Assembly: GCA_018826295.1 (NCBI GenBank)
Contig: JAHJZX010000042.1
Coordinates: 44,744-108,743, forward strand
DNA length: 64,000 nucleotides
Origin: Gammaproteobacteria bacterium
Lineage (GTDB): Bacteria > Pseudomonadota > Gammaproteobacteria > Enterobacterales > Alteromonadaceae
Direction of reading: 5' to 3'
Shown: piece after piece, positions 7,187 to 14,982 of the stretch
Position numbering within the stretch: position 1 is the first letter of the stretch
How the letters are laid out: each line of letters starts with the position of its first letter
Made by a program: the position numbers and the translations under genes
The notes under the pieces: model-generated
Database searches by the model: none
What the model was told of the DNA's origin: nothing
Seen by the model: the letters and a program-made list of their open reading frames with translations, nothing else

Positions 7187-8275
7187 TCAGGGCACAAAAG
7201 CCGGTAACACTTTTTCGGCGATCATTTGTAAATATGCCTGCCGTGCATGGCCGGTTACCACCACCAGCAGATCCAGCTCCGCCACCAGCAAAATAGTGAT
7301 ACCACCGCCGCCCTGGGCGGAAATGCTGCGGTACTGCTTGTCAGCAACCTGCATTGCCGTTTGCCAGAAAAAATAACCATAGGCCGAATTTGATAAGCTG
7401 GCACCGGCATAAAAATTCTGTACCTGCTCGTCGCTCAGTTCAACATGACCTGCCGTGGCCTGGCTGATAAAGGCGGCCGGGATCAACTGCTCGCCCTGCC
7501 AGTTGCCGTTATTTAACACCAAGCTGCCCAGTTTCAGCATATCGCGCGAAGTCAGGCTGGCAAATGCCCCCGCTGTTGGCACGCCATCCTGCTCAGTACG
7601 CCAGTCATAGTTAACGATACCCAACTTGCCAAATAACTGCTGTTTAATAAAATCCTGCGCTGAGCCCGGCACTACTGCGTCCAGTACCTGCATCACGATA
7701 TCCGGGTTTGGCCCCTGGTAATTAAAGGTTTGCGATTGCTTAGTCACAGCTTCGCTATCTTCGAAAAAAGCCTGTAGGCGCTTAATACCGAAATAACGCC
7801 CGGGCTGGCTACCATATTGTCTGATTTTGTCAGCGCTGAACGTAAGGCCGGAGCGCATTGTCATGGCCTGATGCAGCGTGATGTTGTCTATACCGGCGAC
7901 AAATTTTGTCTGATCTAAGCCTTGCAAAAAACTCAGTACCGGTTTGTCTAAATCGGCCAGCGATAAATAACCCAGCTGTATAGCACGGCCAATAGCCAGA
8001 CTGGTGTAGGTTTTAGTAGCAGACGATTGCGGATGCGGCAAATCGATACGCCCGCGCAAATAGTAAGACTCAAACAGCAACTTACCGTTATGGCTGATCA
8101 GTAAGCTGTCAACTTCGCCATGCTGTTTGTCTGCTATTTCGCTGGCCAGTCTGCTGATCAGCGTCTTGTCGCCGCCATCTTGTCCCAGCACGCCTGTTGC
8201 TATACCGTCTTGCAGCTGTGCCGGTGCAGAGGTAGTAAAGGGCTGTTCCAGCGGGGCAATATCCCAGAATTTCAT
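7187..8275 (-). CDS. Serine hydrolase, beta-lactamase class C/EstB family
   Basis: A 362-residue member of the class C beta-lactamase-like hydrolases. The catalytic S-x-x-K motif is S-A-T-K at about residues 85-88 of this start, followed by the usual helix and a MTMRSGL segment. The C-terminal SAQGGGG region corresponds to the position of the family's KTG/HTG box. No signal peptide is seen, so it is more likely an esterase or peptidase than a beta-lactamase. I chose the ATG at 8275, preceded by AAAGGCG, over an upstream in-frame start at 8317. It follows the secreted PD40 gene (79-bp gap) and may share its transcript. Confidence 0.75.
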   Translation of the reverse strand: MKFWDIAPLEQPFTTSAPAQLQDGIATGVLGQDGGDKTLISRLASEIADKQHGEVDSLLISHNGKLLFESYYLRGRIDLPHPQSSATKTYTSLAIGRAIQLGYLSLADLDKPVLSFLQGLDQTKFVAGIDNITLHQAMTMRSGLTFSADKIRQYGSQPGRYFGIKRLQAFFEDSEAVTKQSQTFNYQGPNPDIVMQVLDAVVPGSAQDFIKQQLFGKLGIVNYDWRTEQDGVPTAGAFASLTSRDMLKLGSLVLNNGNWQGEQLIPAAFISQATAGHVELSDEQVQNFYAGASLSNSAYGYFFWQTAMQVADKQYRSISAQGGGGITILLVAELDLLVVVTGHARQAYLQMIAEKVLPAFVP

Positions 8276-8354
8276 ATTTTCGCCTTTTGTTTTAATGTTA
8301 TTTAGCTTGGCTATCACAAAACCATCGCGCTAAAGCTGTTGTTCAGGCATCAGG

Positions 8355-9209
8355 TTATTGCGCTGCTCTGAGCTGCCCGATGATCCGGGCGTCAACCCAC
8401 ATGATTTCAAAATCTGGCGGAGCACAGCGGCGACAAAAGAACAGATATTTGCCGTCTGGTGTCACGTATCCGCCACCGTCCTCCCCTTCGGTATTTATCG
8501 TATCGCCGAAGTTAATTGCCGCTCCCCAGGAGCCATCGGCTTGACGAAAGCTGATATACATATCGCTGTCGCCATAGCCTCCCTCTCTTTCGCTATCCCA
8601 AATAATGTAAGACTCATCCGCTGCGATAAAGGGGTGGGCAGTCCATTTTCCGGTGTTGATTTCGGCGCCAAACGCAACGGGTGCTTCGCGTTGGCCATTT
8701 ACCAGCCGTGAATAGCGCAGCACACCATTACCATCCCGGGTTGCCTCGTCAAAAACATAGGTGCCTGCTGCCGAGGCCGTTAAACGCATGATGCGAAAGT
8801 TTTCAAAAACGCTGCCAAGACTCTTTAACTCTGACCAGCCATCCACTGTGCGGTCTCTGTACTGATTACGAACAAACATCGTATTACCGTCCGGTGAGAT
8901 AGCCCCACCTAACTGAGCGTCCAACTCAATGAGCTGCCATTTGTTATTTACTGATTTATAAACAAATTTAGAAGACGTCCCTGTTTTATTGTTTCTTCTT
9001 GTAAAATAATACTCTGTCATGTCAGGTGTGAAGCTGCCGCCCCAATCACGATATGGTTGCGAAACCCCAGCCGGCGCGAACACCTCTGGCGTCAGGCCCG
9101 GCGGTGTTTGCCCCAGATATGGCCCCGTGAGCGTAGCGGCGTCATTTAGGCTGTAACTACTGCCACTAAATAGCCCCGCCAACAAAACAAGCAGTAACTT
9201 GGGTGTCAT
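8355..9209 (-). CDS. Secreted PD40 beta-propeller protein
   Basis: A 284-residue exported protein. Residues 1-20 form a signal peptide (MTPKLLLVLLAGLFSG core). The mature part has repeated PD40/TolB-like blades: FTPDMTEYYFTRR, ISPDGNTMFVRN, IAADESYIIWDSERE and VTPDGKYLFFCRR, the last followed by a CAPPDFEIMWVD end. It has no catalytic domain, so it probably binds a ligand or partner. It is divergent from a CadC-like regulator whose periplasmic half is also PD40, with 11-bp direct repeats between them. The ligand is unknown. Confidence 0.7.
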   Translation of the reverse strand: MTPKLLLVLLAGLFSGSSYSLNDAATLTGPYLGQTPPGLTPEVFAPAGVSQPYRDWGGSFTPDMTEYYFTRRNNKTGTSSKFVYKSVNNKWQLIELDAQLGGAISPDGNTMFVRNQYRDRTVDGWSELKSLGSVFENFRIMRLTASAAGTYVFDEATRDGNGVLRYSRLVNGQREAPVAFGAEINTGKWTAHPFIAADESYIIWDSEREGGYGDSDMYISFRQADGSWGAAINFGDTINTEGEDGGGYVTPDGKYLFFCRRCAPPDFEIMWVDARIIGQLRAAQ

Positions 9210-9296
9210 GGTTTTTCCTTGCTGTAGTCAATAACTGTTTTCGTAGTAGACAGGCAGTTAAGTTACTGCCGGAGCATCAGAAAGCTGGAATTTCCA

Positions 9297-9329
9297 CTGA
9301 CTTTTGGCTGACTTTTCGCTGATTCTCCA
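9297..9329. promoter_or_regulatory. 11-bp tandem direct repeats, candidate operator for the CadC-like regulator
   Basis: CTGACTTTTGG (9297-9307) is followed directly by CTGACTTTTCG (9308-9318) and a degenerate third unit CTGATTCTCCA (9319-9329). Perfect 11-bp head-to-tail spacing is how OmpR/PhoB-type winged helices bind, one monomer per repeat. It lies in the 238-bp region between the divergent PD40 gene and the CadC-like gene. A TGGAATTTCCA palindrome abuts it at 9286-9296. Confidence 0.55.
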
Positions 9330-9447
9330 AAAAACGTTAGTTATCAGCTGGTTGATTAATTGCATTAGCGGTGGTGCCGATTTACTCTAGCCTGATGTGT
9401 TTCGCTTTGGCTTCTGTAGTCTGGCATCTATTGGTTAGCAGGTCGCT

Positions 9448-11601
9448 ATGTCACAGCAATATTGGATTGGTGGTTTTTATATTGATTTGTCGCGCAATCA
9501 AATCACCCACCTTAATGAAACAACAACCCTGGCGCCTAAAGCCTTAGCTGTACTGACATATCTGGCGCAGCATCAGGCTAAGGTGGTAAGCCAGGATGAA
9601 TTACTGACGCAAGTGTGGCAAGGCACTATAGTGTCACCCAATACGCTGCAACGCAGCATTACCCAGCTAAGAAAAGCACTCGGTGACGATGGCAAAGTTC
9701 AGGGCTATATCAAAACCCATGCTAAAAAAGGTTATAGCCTGGAAGCTGATGTGCGCTGGCAACCTGAAGCCGCCCCCCAGCCCGACGCAGCAGCAGCGCC
9801 AATGGCGGCCGCGATGCCAGCCAAGCGTCGTTATGCCGGCTTAACTCAGTTTAACCTTGGCCTGCTGCTGTTTGCGGTGTTGCTGGGTGCAGGGTTGCTA
9901 AGTGCAGGATTACTAAATACAGCTTTGCTGTGGCAAGGTTTTTTGCCGCAGACAGCAAGCCAATTTAAAATCAGTGAATTTCGTCCGCTTACCGCTAATG
10001 ACAATAAAGAAGTGGCGGGTATTTATTCGCCCGACGGCCAATATATTGTTTTTCATCGTTATTCCACTGAGTTTTGTCGTAACAATATCTGGGCAAAACA
10101 CATTAAAACGCAGCAAGAATTTCAGCTGAGTAAAAATTTAGATTCTAATGGCGCGCACAGTTTCTCTACAGACGGTAAAAGCTTAATATTTGTCCAGTCC
10201 AGAGATTGCACCGAGCCGCTAACGCAGAAAACCTGTTATCACTTAATGAGCCTGGACTTTGACGCGGCGTTGCTATCCCCCCAGGCGCCGAAACGACTGT
10301 TAGAGTGCAAACATTCCGCCATTAAAAATCCGCAATGGCTGGATGATAACCACATAGCGCTATTACAACAAAAATCGGGGCGCTGGAGCTTAATCCGTTA
10401 TGCTGTCGCAGCAGACAACAGCGACACCCTCTATGAGGTTAGCGATGGCAACGTGCTAAGTTATGACTACTCAGCCAAAGATAAGCTGATAGCCGTAGTC
10501 AGCCAGAGCAATGACGGCAGCTATTATTTAACTATGCTAAGGCCAGACGGCGAGCAATTATCCGGCCATGCTATCCGCTATCCGCCACAAATCGCCCGCT
10601 TCAAATCAATTTACCCTAACTTTTCGCCGTTTGAAAACCAGCTTATTTTTAGTACCGGCCGCCAGTTATTTACCCTGTCATATGATGGCCAGATAAACCC
10701 GGTTGAATTACCTATTGATGACGCTATGGGCACGCCGGTATTTCACCCCGACGGTAACCGCATGCTGGTGACCAAAGGACAATACGACAGCGATATAGTG
10801 GCGCTACCCTTAGCCGGCACTTTAGCAAACAATGAACAAAAGCCGGTACAGTCTGCGCTAAGCGGCACGGTAATAGCGCGCTCGGTTAAAGCTGAAAACA
10901 ATGCGCTGTTTCAACCTGGCGGCAATCTTATTGCCTTTCAGTCGGCACGCTCTGGTCAGCTGCAGGTATGGCTGAGCGACGGCCATGCAACCTGGCAACT
11001 TAGCCATTTTCCCACCGATACTTACCTGTATGACATGCACTGGGCTAAAGATGGCAACAGCCTGTTAGTCAACACCGATTATGCCTTAAGCCAGCTGTTT
11101 TTAGACGGTAGCCAGCACAGTTTGCCGTTTGAATACCCGATACATAGCGTGTTTCACTACGACAGTCACACCAACACCGCGCTGGTAAAGCTGCAAATAA
11201 ACGGCGTGCTCAAGTTTGCCGAAGTAAACTTAGCCAGCGCAACCAGGGAGGTTATCAATAATGTCGGGGTTACCCAGGCCGTTAAAACCGCACAAGGCCG
11301 GCTGATCTTTACCGATCAGCTGGATAGATTCTGGCTGCAAGGCCCGGTTGAAGATCAGCTGATTGAGCCACTAAACAACCAGTTCAGCAACAAAGGTTTT
11401 GTGGTTTATGGCGACACCCTGTATGGCATTAACAAGGATTTTCAGCTCTGGCGCTACGCTGGCGACACAGCACACTTTGCTGTCATCGCTGAGGTGCCAA
11501 AAACTATTGACGCCATAACCGCGGCTAATGCCACGCAAATACTGCTGACACAGCGGATAAACGGCAGAAAAGAAGTGGTAGAGCTGGTGCTGGCCGAGTA
11601 A
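9448..11601 (+). CDS. CadC/ToxR-like membrane transcriptional regulator with periplasmic beta-propeller
   Basis: A 717-residue one-component regulator. Residues about 8-100 are an OmpR-type winged helix (LAPKALAVLTYLAQH, then SPNTLQRSITQLRKALGDD and the wing around KTHAKKGYSL). An alanine/proline-rich linker leads to one TM helix at about 136-162. The remaining 550 residues are periplasmic and contain PD40 blades such as YSPDGQYIVFHR, FSTDGKSLIFV and FHPDGNRMLV. Such proteins sense a periplasmic cue and bind DNA while anchored in the inner membrane. A GTCGCT segment, not a strong Shine-Dalgarno sequence, precedes the ATG. The cue is unknown; the divergent PD40 protein is a likely target. Confidence 0.85.
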   Translation: MSQQYWIGGFYIDLSRNQITHLNETTTLAPKALAVLTYLAQHQAKVVSQDELLTQVWQGTIVSPNTLQRSITQLRKALGDDGKVQGYIKTHAKKGYSLEADVRWQPEAAPQPDAAAAPMAAAMPAKRRYAGLTQFNLGLLLFAVLLGAGLLSAGLLNTALLWQGFLPQTASQFKISEFRPLTANDNKEVAGIYSPDGQYIVFHRYSTEFCRNNIWAKHIKTQQEFQLSKNLDSNGAHSFSTDGKSLIFVQSRDCTEPLTQKTCYHLMSLDFDAALLSPQAPKRLLECKHSAIKNPQWLDDNHIALLQQKSGRWSLIRYAVAADNSDTLYEVSDGNVLSYDYSAKDKLIAVVSQSNDGSYYLTMLRPDGEQLSGHAIRYPPQIARFKSIYPNFSPFENQLIFSTGRQLFTLSYDGQINPVELPIDDAMGTPVFHPDGNRMLVTKGQYDSDIVALPLAGTLANNEQKPVQSALSGTVIARSVKAENNALFQPGGNLIAFQSARSGQLQVWLSDGHATWQLSHFPTDTYLYDMHWAKDGNSLLVNTDYALSQLFLDGSQHSLPFEYPIHSVFHYDSHTNTALVKLQINGVLKFAEVNLASATREVINNVGVTQAVKTAQGRLIFTDQLDRFWLQGPVEDQLIEPLNNQFSNKGFVVYGDTLYGINKDFQLWRYAGDTAHFAVIAEVPKTIDAITAANATQILLTQRINGRKEVVELVLAE

Positions 11602-11656
11602 ATCTGGCATTGCGGCCGGCATTTGGCCGTGCAGAGTATTGCTGGCGCTGTGATAG

Positions 11657-12511
11657 CTAATGGCAGGTCAATTGCTGCTGCGACTGCGCCGCCCTGGCCT
11701 CGATTTCATTGATCATGGCATCAGCATATTCGCCCTGATACAAGCGCCTGAACTCGCCTTGCAGCACCAGTTTATTCAGCGCACACTGCCAGTTGTTAAT
11801 AACGGTATCGTTAACCGCTAAGGAAAAAGCCAGGTAAATTTCAATAGGTTGTAGCGGATATACCGGCTGTAAGTCCAGGCCGGCGTCAAGCAGTTCGGCC
11901 TGGCGTTTAGGCGTTACATCGCTGTGCATGGCAATTAAATCGGCGCGTCCAAGTTTTAGCATGTTATAACAATCACCGGATTGCCGGCTTAAGATCAGGT
12001 TTTTGTCTATCTCAAAGCCCAGCGACAGCAGCTCGTTAACGATACTGGTGTTGCGCGTTTCACAAACCACATGGTTTTGCAGTAAATTAGCCAGGCTGGT
12101 ATTGTCTTTTATTGCTCCTTTTCTGGCGTGTAAATCTACCGAGTAGATTTTAATGGGGCCCACCCATTTAAATTTATCTTCGCGCTCGGCAGTGCGGATA
12201 GTGTCATATAACACGACATTGTCGCTACTAACGGCGATGGCGTAAGCCCGTGCCCAGGGTAAAATTTCTATTGTTGCCGTATTGCCCAACTGCTGCTGAA
12301 CAGCCTTAACCAACTCGGTAGACATACCATACACCTGGCCATGTCGATCTTTTAACCTGCCACGGCCACTGGGCTCGGTAATGATACGCAGCGCGGCGTC
12401 CGCAGAAGATCCACTGTCAACCGCGAACACCGCTACCGGCATAAATGCCAATAATGCCAGAGCTGTAATAAGCAGCCCGGGTAGCACTCTGCAATAGTTC
12501 TTATTATTCAC
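11657..12511 (-). CDS. Periplasmic solute-binding protein (SBP_bac_3-like)
   Basis: A 284-residue protein with an N-terminal signal peptide (about residues 1-30). The mature part has the two-lobe pattern of family 3 solute-binding proteins: LRIITEPSGRGR at the first strand, the MSTELVKAVQQQLG helix, and VVLYDTIRTAERED at about 105-118. No permease or ATPase genes accompany it, so it may be an orphan binding protein acting as a sensor partner or scavenger rather than part of an ABC importer. Convergent with the CadC-like gene. Ligand unknown, probably an amino acid or small organic acid by family. Confidence 0.7.
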   Translation of the reverse strand: MNNKNYCRVLPGLLITALALLAFMPVAVFAVDSGSSADAALRIITEPSGRGRLKDRHGQVYGMSTELVKAVQQQLGNTATIEILPWARAYAIAVSSDNVVLYDTIRTAEREDKFKWVGPIKIYSVDLHARKGAIKDNTSLANLLQNHVVCETRNTSIVNELLSLGFEIDKNLILSRQSGDCYNMLKLGRADLIAMHSDVTPKRQAELLDAGLDLQPVYPLQPIEIYLAFSLAVNDTVINNWQCALNKLVLQGEFRRLYQGEYADAMINEIEARAAQSQQQLTCH

Positions 12512-12707
12512 CTAAAACGTCCAAGATAAGACCAGCCTGTATTAACGACAATGCCACTATTGTAAAACAAATGCACTACTCAAGCTAAATTGCGACATCA
12601 CATTAGACATAACTGCATTTGCCGGTGACTAATTAAAACGGCAGGTTAGGTCGTGCATTTTGCCGCCGTCAGAATAGATGGCGGCCTGCACAGCGAAGAC
12701 GCACTCA

Positions 12708-13631
12708 TTAGCGCTGCGATGTGGTTAAAAAAGCAATAATTTCGCTCTGATATTGCCGGGCCAGCCCGCTATGGCCGCCGCCGGCTATTTTTAAATGCTG
12801 ATATTGGTACGGATATTGATGTTGCTGCAATCGCTGGATTATCCGGTCGGACATTTCGCTGGATGGCCACAACTCATCAGCCGTGCCTGAAACAAGTAAC
12901 ACGTCGGCCTGCATCTGCTGCACCGGGATCAACGCTTGTTGATAAGCCTGCTGATTTTGTAAGGCGATTTCATAACCTTGCCGGATATTGCCTTGCATTA
13001 ACGCCAATGCTGAGTGCAAGTTAAAAGGCACAAAGGCAATGGCCTGGCCCTGCCAGCTCCAGGATGAACTGGTGCTATACCACTCCGGGCTACCAAACAC
13101 CACATCACTTGCCACTACCGCCACCACAGTGCTTATTTGCGTTGACCGGCTGGCCAGCAATAACGCTAGCTCCGCCCCTTTTGACACGCCCAGTACTGAC
13201 AGTTTTTCGGCATTGACGGCAGGGTTGCTACGGTTGAGTGCAATAGCTTCAAGCACGCCATTAAGTTCAATCCGATCCAAACCTGATGGAATACCCGGCA
13301 AACCAAAATAACCGACGACCAATAGCGCAAAACCCGCATCCAGATAAGCTTGCCGCTCTGCTGCGTTACGATCATTAGTCAGGTTCATGCCACCTTCAGA
13401 ACCGCCTAAAAAAACCAGTAACGGCGCAGGGTTGTCGGCACTTGCCGTTGCCGGTAAATACAATTGACTGTGCACCTTGCCCTGATTAGACAGCGGCACA
13501 AACCAGGTAATTAAATGCGGCAACTGGCTGCATAGCAACAGCAGCGTCAGGAGCAAAAGCGCTATCGTTTTGAGTTTGTTAAACTTTGCGGTATTGGATA
13601 ATTTAAAAAACATAAGCCATAGCCTGATCAA
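12708..13631 (-). CDS. Alpha/beta hydrolase with BAAT C-terminal-like domain
   Basis: A 307-residue protein related to the catalytic domain of acyl-CoA thioesterases/BAAT. Residues about 20-45 form a signal anchor (KTIALLLLTLLLLCS). The oxyanion strand LLVFLGGSEGG, the nucleophile elbow G-V-S-K-G-A (serine where acyl-CoA:amino acid transferases have cysteine) and a late G-G-G-H-S-G histidine make a plausible triad, with Asp in SGTADELW. The anchor suggests a periplasmic enzyme, odd for a CoA thioester substrate, so an ester substrate is more likely. Divergent from the TPR gene at 13828. Confidence 0.65.
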   Translation of the reverse strand: MIRLWLMFFKLSNTAKFNKLKTIALLLLTLLLLCSQLPHLITWFVPLSNQGKVHSQLYLPATASADNPAPLLVFLGGSEGGMNLTNDRNAAERQAYLDAGFALLVVGYFGLPGIPSGLDRIELNGVLEAIALNRSNPAVNAEKLSVLGVSKGAELALLLASRSTQISTVVAVVASDVVFGSPEWYSTSSSWSWQGQAIAFVPFNLHSALALMQGNIRQGYEIALQNQQAYQQALIPVQQMQADVLLVSGTADELWPSSEMSDRIIQRLQQHQYPYQYQHLKIAGGGHSGLARQYQSEIIAFLTTSQR

Positions 13632-13698
13632 TTAAAACTTATAACCATTGTTTATTAACCGCCGTAGTGAAGCTAGCCCTTGTTGTCATCAAAGTTGG

Positions 13699-13712
13699 CT
13701 GACAAATGTCAG
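13699..13712. promoter_or_regulatory. Palindromic operator candidate
   Basis: CTGACA and TGTCAG flank an AA centre, a perfect 14-bp palindrome in the 196-bp space between the divergent BAAT-like and TPR genes. TTGTCATCAA lies just before it and adds a further partial half-site. No regulator is encoded next to it. Confidence 0.35.
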
Positions 13713-13827
13713 ATGTATGGCTGGAACAAGTACTGGCTATTGAGCTGCTGATAACAACTGGCGGTTTTGAAAAACAGCCTGGCAGCGCCTATAGTGAAGC
13801 GGTCAATAAACTGAAGTAGGTTAAGCC

Positions 13828-14928
13828 GTGTCAAACTATTGTCTGGTTATTTATACCGTGCTGGCAATAGCCTGTCCCAGTGTTTTTGCTATCAATACCG
13901 TTGCAACGTTAGATGAGGCAGAAGCTTATCTGACAGTCAACCCAGCCCGCAGTATAGCTTTGCTGGATCAGATAGCAGACATAGACAAACTCCCGCCTGA
14001 GCTGGCCATTCGGCGCTATGTGCTGTTACTGCGTGCAGCTGTGCCGACCAACGATATGCCACGCTTGATACAGGTGCTGGATATATTGTTTAACTATCAG
14101 CACCATGCTTATTTCCGGCAACACGTTACCGCTATTACCAGTGCCCTTGGTATCTGGTTACGGCGTAATAACTACCTGCATGATGCCCAATCCAGTTTTG
14201 CCTGCTCTTATACCCACAGTACGACGGAGCGACAGCGGCTTACACTCACTAACAGCCTGGCACTTGTGGCCAGACAACTGAACGAAACCGACAAAGCCCG
14301 CACATTGTTTATCGCTGCACGTCAAATGGCGCAGCAATCAGGCCAGCTGAACATAGTGGCGATGGCAGAAAATAATCTTGGTATGCTGGCTCTGGACGAG
14401 GGCAATATAGCTGCTGCCGAACCACACTTTCGCGCCGCGCTGGCACAGTATCAGGCCATAAGCCAGCGGGCCGGACAAATTTCGGCCGGCATAAACCTGT
14501 TGTTTTATTTTGTACTGCAACAAGATGTACTGAGTTTTCAGCGGCTTTACACGCCAACGGCCAACCTTACAAGCAACTTTCCGAACGAAGCCAAACAGGC
14601 CTTACTGTTTTGGTTACACAGTCGTTTTATGCAATTACAAGGACAGCCGGCCACAGCTCAAATGCAACAACAACTGCGCGAGGCTTTTCTGCTACTGGAA
14701 GATAACCAGGTTAAAACACTGATTCAGCGCAATTTGGCAACCCCCTTGGCTGTAGATGTTAAGGCCGCACCGGCCCTTAGCCGGCAAAATTTTAACCGGC
14801 CCTGGTTTAGCAGCGTGGTCGCCTGCAACTGGCCAATCAGCAGTGTAACAGAGCAAACCCACCGGCAAGAGTCAGAGAAAAGCCAGGCTAAGCAAACACA
14901 GCGCTCACAACCTGGCTTAGCGTTGTAG
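13828..14928 (+). CDS. Exported TPR-like protein of unknown function
   Basis: A 366-residue protein starting at GTG (13828), supported by AGTAGG eight bases upstream. Residues 1-21 look like a signal peptide ending in VFA. The body is alpha-helical with TPR-like units; the clearest are ALVARQLNETDKARTLFIAA and MLALDEGNIAAAEPHFRAAL at about 155-210. TPR arrays mediate protein contacts, and exported ones often precede sensor or cyclase modules, but none is fused here. The last 40 residues are polar and low-complexity. The family is not recognised. Convergent with the PKD lipoprotein gene. Confidence 0.6.
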   Translation: MSNYCLVIYTVLAIACPSVFAINTVATLDEAEAYLTVNPARSIALLDQIADIDKLPPELAIRRYVLLLRAAVPTNDMPRLIQVLDILFNYQHHAYFRQHVTAITSALGIWLRRNNYLHDAQSSFACSYTHSTTERQRLTLTNSLALVARQLNETDKARTLFIAARQMAQQSGQLNIVAMAENNLGMLALDEGNIAAAEPHFRAALAQYQAISQRAGQISAGINLLFYFVLQQDVLSFQRLYTPTANLTSNFPNEAKQALLFWLHSRFMQLQGQPATAQMQQQLREAFLLLEDNQVKTLIQRNLATPLAVDVKAAPALSRQNFNRPWFSSVVACNWPISSVTEQTHRQESEKSQAKQTQRSQPGLAL

Positions 14929-14982
14929 ACAAACTGCTTAGTTCAGGCCGGCGGGTTTCCTTCCTGACATAAGCATGTTGCC

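Noticed and set aside
13828..14928. Possible frameshift near the C-terminus of the TPR protein (low-complexity last 40 residues)
   Set aside because: No continuation with domain-like sequence was seen in another frame, so it is left as an intact gene.
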